A stretch of 6,588 nucleotides of DNA from Verrucomicrobiota bacterium (lineage in GTDB: Bacteria > Verrucomicrobiota > Verrucomicrobiia > Verrucomicrobiales > Verrucomicrobiaceae): assembly GCA_021413535.1 (NCBI GenBank), contig JAIOQF010000006.1:1-6588 (forward strand), given 5' to 3'. The notes under the pieces were generated by a model. The model was not told where the DNA came from and did no database searches. It saw only the letters and a list, made by a program, of their open reading frames with translations. Below are positions 1 through 6,576 of the stretch, piece after piece. The position numbers and the translations under genes are program-made. The first letter of the stretch is position 1; each line of letters starts with the position of its first letter.

Positions 1-457
1 TCATGGCCAGTTCGATGTCCTCCTCATTGAACGCACGCAGACTGTCCTGAAGCAGGGAGGCGGCTTGGGGGTGGATTGGTTCCAGCATGCGCGTTTCCGG
101 CAGTTCGGGCGACTGCAGCAGTTTCTTCGAGCGGCGTGCGATGTTGACCGCCTGATCGCTGATGCGCTCGAGATCGGTTGCCACCTTGATCGTCGCGAAG
201 ACTCGGCGGAAGTCATGGGCCAACGGCTGAAAGCGCGTCAGGATGTTCACGCCTTCGCGATCAATCTCCATCTCCAGCGCATCGACCGTTTCATCGTCAG
301 CAATGATCCGGTTGCACAAAGCCTCGTCGCGCCGCGCCAACGCTCGCGCGCAGTCGCTCAAACTTTCCTGAGTGATGGCGGCCATGCGACGGATGCAATC
401 GTTGAGTTGCTCGAGGGCCTTGTCGAAACTCGAGAGGATGTGGGATTTTTCTTGCAT
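1..457 (-). CDS. phoU: PhoU, phosphate transport/pho regulon regulator (N-terminal part, 3' end outside the window)
   Basis: PhoU is a cytoplasmic, mostly helical protein that couples the Pst transporter to the PhoR sensor kinase and prevents pho activation when phosphate is plentiful. The first 152 residues are visible and the frame is still open at the window edge; the family is usually about 220-240 residues. Residues about 15-110 match the first PhoU repeat, with an acidic helix containing D55-x3-D59, then RFQPLAHDFRRV (75-86) and DLERISDQAVNIA (95-107). The D-x3-D and E97-x3-D101 patterns correspond to the metal-binding acidic motifs of the family. The second repeat begins near residue 125. 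The ATG at 457 is the only plausible start, because an in-frame TGA lies a few codons upstream. No Shine-Dalgarno is visible. It is the last gene seen in the operon, 32 bases after pstB, its usual position. Identification is firm; the C-terminal half cannot be judged. Confidence 0.95.
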   Translation of the reverse strand, partial: MQEKSHILSSFDKALEQLNDCIRRMAAITQESLSDCARALARRDEALCNRIIADDETVDALEMEIDREGVNILTRFQPLAHDFRRVFATIKVATDLERISDQAVNIARRSKKLLQSPELPETRMLEPIHPQAASLLQDSLRAFNEEDIELAM

Positions 458-489
458 GAGGATTGGCGAATTTCAAATGTTCTCATTTC

Positions 490-1293
490 TCATCCCATCT
501 GTCCGGAGATGTAACGCTCGGTCTCGATGCGCTGAGGATTGGTGAAGATGTCGGAGGTTGGCGCGTGCTCAATGAGTTTTCCCAGCAGGAAATAGGCCGT
601 GTCATCGGCGATGCGGCGCGCTTGCTGCATGTTGTGAGTCACGATGACGATGGTGTATTCCTCTTTGAGCTGCGACATCAGCTCCTCGATTTTCAAAGTG
701 GCGATGGGATCCAGCGCGGAACAGGGCTCGTCCATCAGCAAAATCTGCGGCCGGTTGGCAATGGCACGGGCAATGCAGAGCCGCTGCATCTGACCACCGG
801 ACAATCCGTAGGCACTCTCATGCAAACGGTCTTTCACCTCGTCCCACAAAGCCACATGACGCAGACTGGTCTCGACCACTTCATCCAGTTCGCTGCGTTT
901 GTTGCGACCGGCGACCCGCAGGCTGAAGACCACGTTTTCATAAATGCTTTTGGGAAATGGATTCGACTTCTGAAATACCATGCCCACACGCTTGCGCAGC
1001 GAAATAACCTCGACCGAAGGATCATAGAGACTCTGGCCATCAAGCAGGATATCGCCCTCATGCCGCACGCCATCGATCAGGTCGTTCATCCGGTTGAGAT
1101 TGCGCAGCAGCGTGGACTTGCCACAGCCGCTGGGGCCGATGAACGCAGTCACCTTGCGTTCGGGAATGTTCATGGCCACATTAAAAATCGCCTGCTTCGC
1201 GCCATACCAGAAACTGAAGTCGCGCACTTCGATCATCCGAGGATTCAGAGTGAAAACGCCGGTGATGGGCGATGCAGTGGCTTCGTCGGACAT
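490..1293 (-). CDS. pstB: PstB, phosphate ABC transporter ATP-binding subunit
   Basis: PstB is the cytoplasmic ATPase of the Pst importer; two copies bind the PstC/PstA pair and power phosphate entry. With the chosen start it has 267 residues, normal for the family. All nucleotide-binding motifs are intact: Walker A GPSGCGKST (53-61), Q-loop Q108 in MVFQKSNPFPKSIYENV (105-121, the PstB-type sequence), signature LSGGQ (164-168), Walker B ILLMDE (184-189), D-loop SALD (192-195) and switch histidine H220 in VTHN. The signature continues as GGQMQR, where many PstB proteins have GGQQQR. An in-frame ATG at 1329 would add 12 residues and overlap the pstA end by 20 bases. I prefer 1293 because it follows the pstA stop by 16 bases and gives the usual short N-terminus before the conserved RMIEVRDFSFWYG block. 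Neither start has a Shine-Dalgarno, so the choice is moderate while the identity is certain. Confidence 0.96.
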   Translation of the reverse strand: MSDEATASPITGVFTLNPRMIEVRDFSFWYGAKQAIFNVAMNIPERKVTAFIGPSGCGKSTLLRNLNRMNDLIDGVRHEGDILLDGQSLYDPSVEVISLRKRVGMVFQKSNPFPKSIYENVVFSLRVAGRNKRSELDEVVETSLRHVALWDEVKDRLHESAYGLSGGQMQRLCIARAIANRPQILLMDEPCSALDPIATLKIEELMSQLKEEYTIVIVTHNMQQARRIADDTAYFLLGKLIEHAPTSDIFTNPQRIETERYISGQMG

Positions 1294-1309
1294 GGCTTTG
1301 CGGGGAGAG

Positions 1310-2941
1310 TTAGAAAGTGCCGATGGCATAACGTTTGCGAAGGCGGTTGCGCAGCAGAATCGCCGCGAGATTCATCACGATAACCAGCAGGATAAGCAGC
1401 AGGGCCGTGGCAAAGACCATCGGCTTGGCCGCATCGGAGTCGGGCGATTGAAATCCAAGATCGTAAATGTGAAAGCCGAGGTGCATGAACTTGCGATCAA
1501 GATGGAAGAAGGGCGCGACCGTGTCCAGCGGCAGACTGGGTGCCAGCTTGACCACACCGACCAGCATCAAGGGCGCGACCTCGCCTGCGCCGCGCGCCAT
1601 GGCCAGAACGACTCCGGTGAGAATGCCCGGCGTTGCGCTGGGCAGCACCACGCGCTGGATTGTCTGCCATTTCGACGCACCTGCCGCGAGCGCCGCCTCA
1701 CGAATGCCGCGGGGCACGGCAACAAGCGCCTCCTCCGTGGCGACGATGATCACCGGAAGCGTGAGCAGCGCAAGTGTGAGCGAGGCCCAGAAGATGCCGC
1801 CCGTTCCGAAAGTCGGCGTTGGGAGCGCGTCGGAAAACAATTGCTGGTCCACCGCCGCGCCGAGGGTGTAAACAAAGAACCCGAGCCCGAAGACGCCGAA
1901 AACGATGGATGGCACCCCGGCGAGATTGTTGACCGAAATGCGCACCGCGCGAACAATCAGCCCCTGCTTTGCATATTCCCGCAGGTAAATGGCCGCAATC
2001 ACTCCGAATGGCGTCACCAGCACGCACATCATTAGCGTCATAACAAACGTGCCAAAGATAGCGGGGAAAATTCCGCCTTCGGTGTTGGCCTCGCGTGGTT
2101 GTTCCGTGAGAAATTCCCAGATGCGGCTGAAGAAAATTTCTACGCGCCCAAAGAATCCGAGGGAATTGGGGTGGTAAAACATCATCAAATTACCCGCAGA
2201 CTCTTTGCGCTCCTCGCCGGTCGCCAGACGGTAATTCAGGAAATCACGGTTCTGCGCGGCACGCAGATCTCTCGCCTGAGCAGCCAGAGTTTCATATTCT
2301 TTCTGCAAGGTTGCAGTCGAGTTTTTGATCGCCAGTTTTCTCTTTTCGCGATGTTCCGCATCAAGTTTGCTGTCTCGTTCAAGTGCCCGCAGCTCCACGT
2401 CGGAAGCGGTCATCTTGCGGTTGATCGCGCCGATCTCAACCTTCTCGACTTTCTCAATCTGCCGCCTGCGCGCCGCAGCCTCCTTGACCAGCGATTGCAA
2501 CCTGTCATCGAAGGTCGTTGCATCCGCTTTCACGGTGGTTCCGTCGCCCAACACCAGCGACACCGGCTGGAGAATCGCATTGCCATATTCAATGCGCCCG
2601 ACCATGAGATAGCCCGGCGGCTCACTGCGCGACACGATGTCGGTCTCGGCCACGAAGCGGTAGGCGAGGCCATAGACATCCTTGTTCCCCGTGTGAATCT
2701 GCAGCTCTTTGGCACCACCAGCCTGGACCTGCTCGCGCACGATTTCACCCGCAACGATGCTGCCGTCCTTGAGCTTGAACTCCACCACCCGCGCGGGCCA
2801 GAACACGGAAAGACCATTGGAAAGAATCAGGATAAACAAGCCCGCCACCATGATCACGCCCACAGCCAGGCCCATTGCGCCGAGCCAGACAAAGGGCTCG
2901 CCGTGGGGCGGTGTGGGCTTGGACTTGAACAGAGGGGCCAT
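1310..2941 (-). CDS. pstA: PstA, long-form phosphate ABC transporter permease with extracytoplasmic insert
   Basis: PstA is one of the two inner-membrane permeases forming the phosphate channel. The protein has 543 residues, against roughly 300 in E. coli. A first membrane helix lies at about 20-49. It is followed by a soluble region at about 50-290, resembling the N-terminal extension (DUF3333-type) seen in long PstA proteins. Its stretch at about 145-235 is rich in alternating charged residues and probably coiled coil. The transport domain occupies about 291-535, with several hydrophobic helices and the EAA loop EEALVAVPRGIREAALAAGA (403-422) that contacts PstB, followed by GAGEVAPLM (451-459). 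The start codon lies 6 bases after the pstC stop, with no Shine-Dalgarno, suggesting translational coupling. The EAA region resembles the same region of PstC even at DNA level, as expected for paralogous subunits. The insert is assigned to the outside of the membrane by inferred topology (cytoplasmic N-terminus), not shown directly. Confidence 0.95.
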   Translation of the reverse strand: MAPLFKSKPTPPHGEPFVWLGAMGLAVGVIMVAGLFILILSNGLSVFWPARVVEFKLKDGSIVAGEIVREQVQAGGAKELQIHTGNKDVYGLAYRFVAETDIVSRSEPPGYLMVGRIEYGNAILQPVSLVLGDGTTVKADATTFDDRLQSLVKEAAARRRQIEKVEKVEIGAINRKMTASDVELRALERDSKLDAEHREKRKLAIKNSTATLQKEYETLAAQARDLRAAQNRDFLNYRLATGEERKESAGNLMMFYHPNSLGFFGRVEIFFSRIWEFLTEQPREANTEGGIFPAIFGTFVMTLMMCVLVTPFGVIAAIYLREYAKQGLIVRAVRISVNNLAGVPSIVFGVFGLGFFVYTLGAAVDQQLFSDALPTPTFGTGGIFWASLTLALLTLPVIIVATEEALVAVPRGIREAALAAGASKWQTIQRVVLPSATPGILTGVVLAMARGAGEVAPLMLVGVVKLAPSLPLDTVAPFFHLDRKFMHLGFHIYDLGFQSPDSDAAKPMVFATALLLILLVIVMNLAAILLRNRLRKRYAIGTF

Positions 2942-2947
2942 GCGGGA

Positions 2948-5251
2948 TCAGACGATTTTATATTTCTCACGCAAACGCTGACGGAGCAATTCGGCGGCGG
3001 TGTTGAGCACAAAGGTGAGGACGAAAAGAACCAGCGCGCCAAGGAACAGCGTGCGGTAGTGAGTCGAATGCACCGGCGCCTCGGGCAGTTCCACGGCGAT
3101 GTTCGCCGCCAGCGTCCTCATCCCGTTGAACAGGTTCCACTCCATGATCGGCGTGTTGCCTGTGGCCATGACGACGATCATCGTCTCGCCCACGGCGCGC
3201 CCGAGACCGATCATCAGCGCGGAGAAAATCCCGGCCGCCGCCACAGGCAGCACCACCCGCTGCACCGTCTGCCAGCGACTGGCCCCCAGCGCGTGTGAGG
3301 CGGCAATGATCGAGTTAGGCACGTTGGAGATCGCATCTTCCGCGATTGTAAATATCACCGGGATCACGGCGAAACCCATCATCAATCCGACGACCAGTGA
3401 GTTTCTTTGATCGAAACTGCAGCCGGTGACCTTGGGCCACCAGAGCCGGAAGTCAGCCGTGACCTTGCCGGTGGCGGGATCCTTCACGACGCACACCAGC
3501 GATTCTACTAAAGGACCAATTTTCCAAAGAACAAATCCAGCGAGGAACATCAGCGGCAGCAGAGCCAGCCATTCCCGACCCGGCTTGATCCTCGCGCGAG
3601 TCAGCACCGGCATCCGCGACCACGCCACGCCGACCAGCATGGCCAGAACCGGCACACCAAGGCAGACAAGAAAGAACGAAACAACTCGTGTTTCCAAAAT
3701 AGGTGCGAGCCAGAGCGCGGCAAGAAAGCCGAGCACGACTGAAGGCAGGGAGGCCATGATCTCCATCACGGGTTTCACCACGCGCTTGACTTCGGGCCGG
3801 AGGAATTGACCGGCATAAACCGCTGCCAGCAACGCGATGGGCACGGCCATCACCATGGCCCATAGTGTTCCCTTGATCGTGCCAAAAATCAGCGGCACCA
3901 GCGAGAGCTTGGGCTCAAACTCGTCGGAGCCACCCGTGGACTGCCACTCATACTTCGGCTGGTTCGCCCCCTCATACCAGACTTTACCGAAGAATGCCTT
4001 CCAGCCGGCTTCGGGATGCGGATCATTCAGACCGAGCACGCGAATCTTGCCGTCCTTTCCGAGAAAGACGATGTGGTTAAATTTTCCATCGACTGCCGCC
4101 GCCGCTGGTTCAAATGCCAGCGTCTGCTCCCAACGGGTGGATTCCGTTGTGGCGTGAAGCAAACTCGCGCGCGTTCCGCTGCCGATAAGAAATGATTTGT
4201 TGCGCTCGCTAGCGGCGAAGAAAGTCGCGCCAGCCGGAAGATTGGAAAAAGTTCGCGTCTGGCCATAAATTCTTTTGTCCGTGCCCTGGGGAATGAAGAG
4301 ACTGAACATGCGGGTCTCACCCGCGGGATTCGTGAACACAATAGACACATCGCCGAACACGAAATCCATGGAAGCAACTGCGGGGGACGCGGTATCGGAG
4401 AATGGCCGGAACTCCTGCCGTTTTTCAAAATGACCATCGTTGAGGAAAAAATAGCTGACCGTTCCCGACTCGTCCGCGACCAGCACGCTGTCCGCCGTTT
4501 GCGGCACGAGAAGTTTCACCGGCTTGCCCTTGATCAGCGCGGTGAGATCAGTCTCATCGCCCTTCTCGATCTTGCCCGCGCCAAGCAGCGAATTTTTCTG
4601 CACCAACGGAAATACCACCAGCTTCCAAGTTCCACTTTGGTTTTGCACCGCGGCGAAAAGTTTGCCGGAGCCGCTGTCGCCGTAGCCGATCATCTCGACC
4701 GGTGCACCTTCCTGGCCGATGGGGATGGAGGCTGATGTCTTGGCACTGCCCCGAATACGGGCCTCCGCGCCAGTGCCTTCACTAGCATACGAAATATCGA
4801 TCAGCCCGACCTGCCCAGTGGAGGTGCCGAAAGCCATGCGATGGTTCCCTGCGTGATAGTCCTGCGCCGTGATCCGGGCACCGACAGGCAGCGTCAGCTT
4901 TTCCGAAATGATCTTGCCATTTTGAGCGAGATCGATGAAGCGCAGTTCATCGCCGCCTTCATAAACAAACGGCAGGCGAGACGATTCATCGACACCGAAT
5001 GCTTTCACCTGGGCGGCATTGGCCACCACGGCCGTTTCAGTCTGCGGTTCAATATGCGCCCCCTTGAAAAGCGGCAGAATCTGGCTCAATACAAAAACGA
5101 AGATGCCCAGCACCATGATAATGATACTGACGCCGCCGATGCGGATGAGCCAGGTCATCAATGCGTCGAGCCGCAAGGTCGCCTTCGACGCCAAAAATCG
5201 CTCCGGCACCGGGCGGGGCGAACGGGGAGACTGGTCAGCGGGATTCATCAT
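2948..5251 (-). CDS. pstC: PstC, long-form phosphate ABC transporter permease with propeller-like insert
   Basis: PstC pairs with PstA to form the membrane channel for phosphate. With the chosen start it has 767 residues, more than twice the E. coli protein (about 320). A first membrane helix lies at about 38-62. A soluble insert at about 65-450 contains repeated short beta-type units such as AFGTSTGQVGLIDI, SVLVADESGTVSYFFL and VFLGKDGKIRVLGL, suggesting a beta-propeller. The permease domain follows at about 453-755, with SLPSVVLGF (501-509), the EAA loop AEDAISNVPNSIIAASHALG (637-656), WQTVQRVVLP (660-669) and GRAVGET (684-690). Between these blocks, about 521-612 holds extra hydrophobic and soluble sequence beyond the short version. 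The start at 5251 was chosen because a weak AAGG lies 8 bases upstream; the adjacent ATG at 5248 is equally possible. An in-frame ATG at 5398 was rejected because it lies inside pstS. The gene ends 6 bases before pstA. Confidence 0.95.
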   Translation of the reverse strand: MMNPADQSPRSPRPVPERFLASKATLRLDALMTWLIRIGGVSIIIMVLGIFVFVLSQILPLFKGAHIEPQTETAVVANAAQVKAFGVDESSRLPFVYEGGDELRFIDLAQNGKIISEKLTLPVGARITAQDYHAGNHRMAFGTSTGQVGLIDISYASEGTGAEARIRGSAKTSASIPIGQEGAPVEMIGYGDSGSGKLFAAVQNQSGTWKLVVFPLVQKNSLLGAGKIEKGDETDLTALIKGKPVKLLVPQTADSVLVADESGTVSYFFLNDGHFEKRQEFRPFSDTASPAVASMDFVFGDVSIVFTNPAGETRMFSLFIPQGTDKRIYGQTRTFSNLPAGATFFAASERNKSFLIGSGTRASLLHATTESTRWEQTLAFEPAAAAVDGKFNHIVFLGKDGKIRVLGLNDPHPEAGWKAFFGKVWYEGANQPKYEWQSTGGSDEFEPKLSLVPLIFGTIKGTLWAMVMAVPIALLAAVYAGQFLRPEVKRVVKPVMEIMASLPSVVLGFLAALWLAPILETRVVSFFLVCLGVPVLAMLVGVAWSRMPVLTRARIKPGREWLALLPLMFLAGFVLWKIGPLVESLVCVVKDPATGKVTADFRLWWPKVTGCSFDQRNSLVVGLMMGFAVIPVIFTIAEDAISNVPNSIIAASHALGASRWQTVQRVVLPVAAAGIFSALMIGLGRAVGETMIVVMATGNTPIMEWNLFNGMRTLAANIAVELPEAPVHSTHYRTLFLGALVLFVLTFVLNTAAELLRQRLREKYKIV

Positions 5252-5259
5252 TGGATCGA

Positions 5260-5263
5260 CCTT
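5260..5263 (-). promoter_or_regulatory. Weak ribosome binding site of pstC
   Basis: The minus strand reads AAGG here, 8 bases upstream of the ATG at 5251 and 11 bases upstream of the ATG at 5248. It is the only start in the operon with any recognisable Shine-Dalgarno core, and it decides for the short pstC start over the in-frame ATG at 5398 inside pstS. It is only four bases long, so it may be coincidental. Confidence 0.4.
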
Positions 5264-5276
5264 GGCTAAATGAAGA

Positions 5277-5311
5277 ACACGCGCGGCCCGCTTCTGCAAG
5301 ACCGCGCGTGT
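5277..5311 (-). other. Intercistronic hairpin between pstS and pstC
   Basis: A perfect 10-bp inverted repeat lies in the 79-base pstS-pstC gap: arms ACACGCGCGG at 5277-5286 and CCGCGCGTGT at 5302-5311, separated by 15 bases that can form a small inner CTT/AAG stem. In the pst message it would be a very GC-rich stem-loop 19 bases after the pstS stop and 13 bases before the AAGG of pstC. On the minus strand the stem is followed by TCTTCATTT, which is only partly T-rich, so it is a poor intrinsic terminator. A role as a 3' stability element or partial attenuator that raises PstS relative to PstCAB is inferred from its position, and from the general need for excess binding protein in ABC importers. 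Confidence 0.6.
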
Positions 5312-5330
5312 GTCAAAATCCTCACGTTGA

Positions 5331-6302
5331 CTACTCCGTAGCCTTGGCTGATTCGGCGGCAAGCGCAGCTGGCAGCGGGAAGTAGCCGTCTTTGACAACG
5401 ATGTCCTGACCCTGCTTGGAGGCGACGAACTTTACAAAGGCGGCAGTCACCTTGTCGAGTCCAGCACCGGGCTTCTTGTTCACATAGACATAAAGGAAGC
5501 GCGCCATCGGATAGTCGCCGCTGAGGCAATTATCGTAGGTTGGCTCGACAAACTTGGCGCCTTTGTCAGAGAGCGGCAAAGCGCGCACGCCGGAAGTGAT
5601 GTAACCGATGCCGGAGTAGCCGATGCCGTTCTTGTCGGAAGCAACTCCCTGCACCACCGCTGATGAACCGGGCTGCTCTTTCACGGTCGCCTTGAAGTCG
5701 CCTTTTTGGAGCGCGTGCTCCTTGAAGAAGCCGTAGGTGCCCGAGGCGCTGTTGCGTCCGTAGAGCGAGATGGGTGTCGCGGCCCACTCAGTCATGCCGA
5801 GATCGCCCCAAGTCTTTGCATCCTTGCCGCCGCGCTTGAGCGTGCTGCCGAAGATGCCGTCCACCTGAGCGAGGCTCAATCCCTTGATTGGATTGTCCTT
5901 GTGAACGAACACCGCCAGAGCATCAATCGCCACCTTGATCTCAGTCGGTTTATAGCCGAATTTCTTCTCAAAAGCGTCGATCTCCTCATTCTTCATCGGG
6001 CGGCTCATCGGACCGATCTGGGAGGTGCCTTCGATCAAAGCGGGCGGCGCGGTCGCGGAGCCCTTGCCTTCGATCTGGATGTTCACATTGGGATAAGCTT
6101 TTTTAAAGCCCTCGGCCCAGAAGGTCATGAGATTGTTCAGCGTGTCGGAACCGATGGAGTTCAGATTTCCGGAAATGCCGCTGACTGGCGTGTATTCCGG
6201 GATCGCGGGATCGACCGCAGTGGGCGCGGCGGAAATCGTGGTGATGAACGCTAAGCTGGCGGCGAGGCTGAACAGTTTGGAGGATTGAGTTCTAAGTTTC
6301 AT
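5331..6302 (-). CDS. pstS: PstS, periplasmic phosphate-binding protein
   Basis: PstS captures phosphate outside the inner membrane and hands it to PstC/PstA. The protein has 323 residues, typical length. The N-terminus MKLRTQSSKLFSLAASLAFI is a signal peptide with basic residues followed by a hydrophobic core. Cleavage probably falls near ISA-A (22-26), and there is no lipobox cysteine, so the mature form should be soluble and periplasmic. Ligand-loop motifs of the family are present: NSIGSDTL (48-55), GPMSRPM (97-103) and YGRNSASGTYGFF (181-193, the classic S-G-T phosphate loop). NGIGYSGIGY (225-234) and VVKDGYFPLP (302-311) are also characteristic. From memory, this resembles the Pseudomonas-type PstS more than the E. 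coli one. The start at 6302 gives a clean signal peptide; an in-frame ATG at 6392 would add 30 residues before it and run into the putative operator. No Shine-Dalgarno is visible. It is the first gene of the operon. Confidence 0.97.
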   Translation of the reverse strand: MKLRTQSSKLFSLAASLAFITTISAAPTAVDPAIPEYTPVSGISGNLNSIGSDTLNNLMTFWAEGFKKAYPNVNIQIEGKGSATAPPALIEGTSQIGPMSRPMKNEEIDAFEKKFGYKPTEIKVAIDALAVFVHKDNPIKGLSLAQVDGIFGSTLKRGGKDAKTWGDLGMTEWAATPISLYGRNSASGTYGFFKEHALQKGDFKATVKEQPGSSAVVQGVASDKNGIGYSGIGYITSGVRALPLSDKGAKFVEPTYDNCLSGDYPMARFLYVYVNKKPGAGLDKVTAAFVKFVASKQGQDIVVKDGYFPLPAALAAESAKATE

Positions 6303-6382
6303 GGGTGAACTGGAGGTTGTGATGCCACAAATTGGATGGCCCAGATGTGTCGCCCCACCATGAGAATGCGGCAACGGACGGT

Positions 6383-6400
6383 ATGTGAACAATCTGTCAC
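6383..6400 (+). promoter_or_regulatory. Candidate PhoB operator (Pho box-like), site 1
   Basis: The 18 bases ATGTGAACAATCTGTCAC match the E. coli Pho box consensus (two CTGTCAT-type heptamers separated by an A/T-rich tetramer) at 14 of 18 positions, with the second heptamer CTGTCAC perfect. The better match is on the plus strand, opposite to pst transcription. Read on the minus strand, the overlapping 18-mer at 6385-6402 scores about 11 of 18. The location roughly 80-100 bases upstream of the pstS start fits phosphate control, but a PhoB protein from this organism and its exact consensus are not known from this window. Confidence 0.45.
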
Positions 6401-6430
6401 ATTAGAAACACGGCCCGCGGTAAATGTGAC
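6401..6430 (-). promoter_or_regulatory. Candidate pst operon promoter
   Basis: On the minus strand, TCTAAT (6406-6401) matches 5 of 6 bases of a -10 hexamer. GTCACA (6430-6425) sits 18 bases upstream and matches 4 of 6 bases of a -35 hexamer. The weak -35 overlaps the site 2 Pho box-like element, as expected for an activator-dependent promoter. Transcription would then begin near 6394 with a leader of about 90 bases before pstS. The missing A at the second -10 position and the GC-rich surroundings make this tentative. Confidence 0.3.
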
Positions 6431-6443
6431 GGTTTCGTCACCT
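6426..6443 (-). promoter_or_regulatory. Candidate PhoB operator (Pho box-like), site 2
   Basis: On the minus strand these 18 bases read AGGTGACGAAACCGTCAC and match the E. coli Pho box consensus at 12 of 18 positions, with the second heptamer CCGTCAC at 6 of 7. The same DNA is also a perfect inverted repeat on the plus strand, GTGACG-GTTT-CGTCAC (6426-6441). It lies in the right orientation for the pst operon and repeats the GTGA/GTCAC pattern of site 1. A dyad-binding regulator of another family is an alternative reading. Confidence 0.4.
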
Positions 6444-6547
6444 GACTAATTTGACCATGTAAACGGAGACCTTGGCGGTGAAAATCCTGCGTCTTTCGAT
6501 CTGGTTAAAACCTGGCCGCGACAGCAAGACAGGACGCGCCACCCCAT

Positions 6548-6576
6548 TTGATTGTATATGAAAGAACGGGTATAGA
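6548..6576 (+). promoter_or_regulatory. Possible rightward promoter at the window edge
   Basis: On the plus strand, TTGATT (6548-6553) and TATAGA (6571-6576) are separated by exactly 17 bases, each matching 4 of 6 positions of the sigma-70 type hexamers. It would drive a gene to the right of the window, divergent from pst. Such matches occur by chance in A/T-richer patches and no reading frame can be followed here, so support is weak. Confidence 0.2.

Noticed and set aside
1641..3256. Short repeat: GGCAGCACCAC occurs at 1641-1651 and 3246-3256
   Set aside because: It falls in the equivalent EAA-loop region of paralogous pstA and pstC and is explained by protein homology, not a mobile or regulatory repeat.
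463..3298. Long open frames on the plus strand opposite phoU, pstB, pstA and pstC (up to about 400 codons, for example 463-1383 and 2099-3298)
   Set aside because: They are antisense to genes with complete conserved motifs, have no recognisable domains, overlap each other in different frames, and are rich in Arg/His/Ala as expected for complements of GC-rich coding sequence.
5277..5320. Intrinsic terminator between pstS and pstC
   Set aside because: The stem is strong but neither side has a proper T-run, and pstC needs read-through from the pstS promoter.
5249..5398. Upstream ATG at 5398 for pstC, adding 49 residues
   Set aside because: It lies inside the pstS 3' end, translates the hairpin region, and the added sequence has no membrane or permease character. 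The ATG at 5251 has AAGG upstream.
6303..6392. Upstream ATG at 6392 for pstS, adding 30 residues
   Set aside because: The extension would bury the signal peptide and begin within the operator-like elements; the ATG at 6302 gives a standard signal peptide.
6384..6401. TGTGA...TCACA dyad resembling a CRP/FNR-family site
   Set aside because: The spacer is 8 bases, whereas the CRP consensus needs 6, and the element fits a Pho box better in context.
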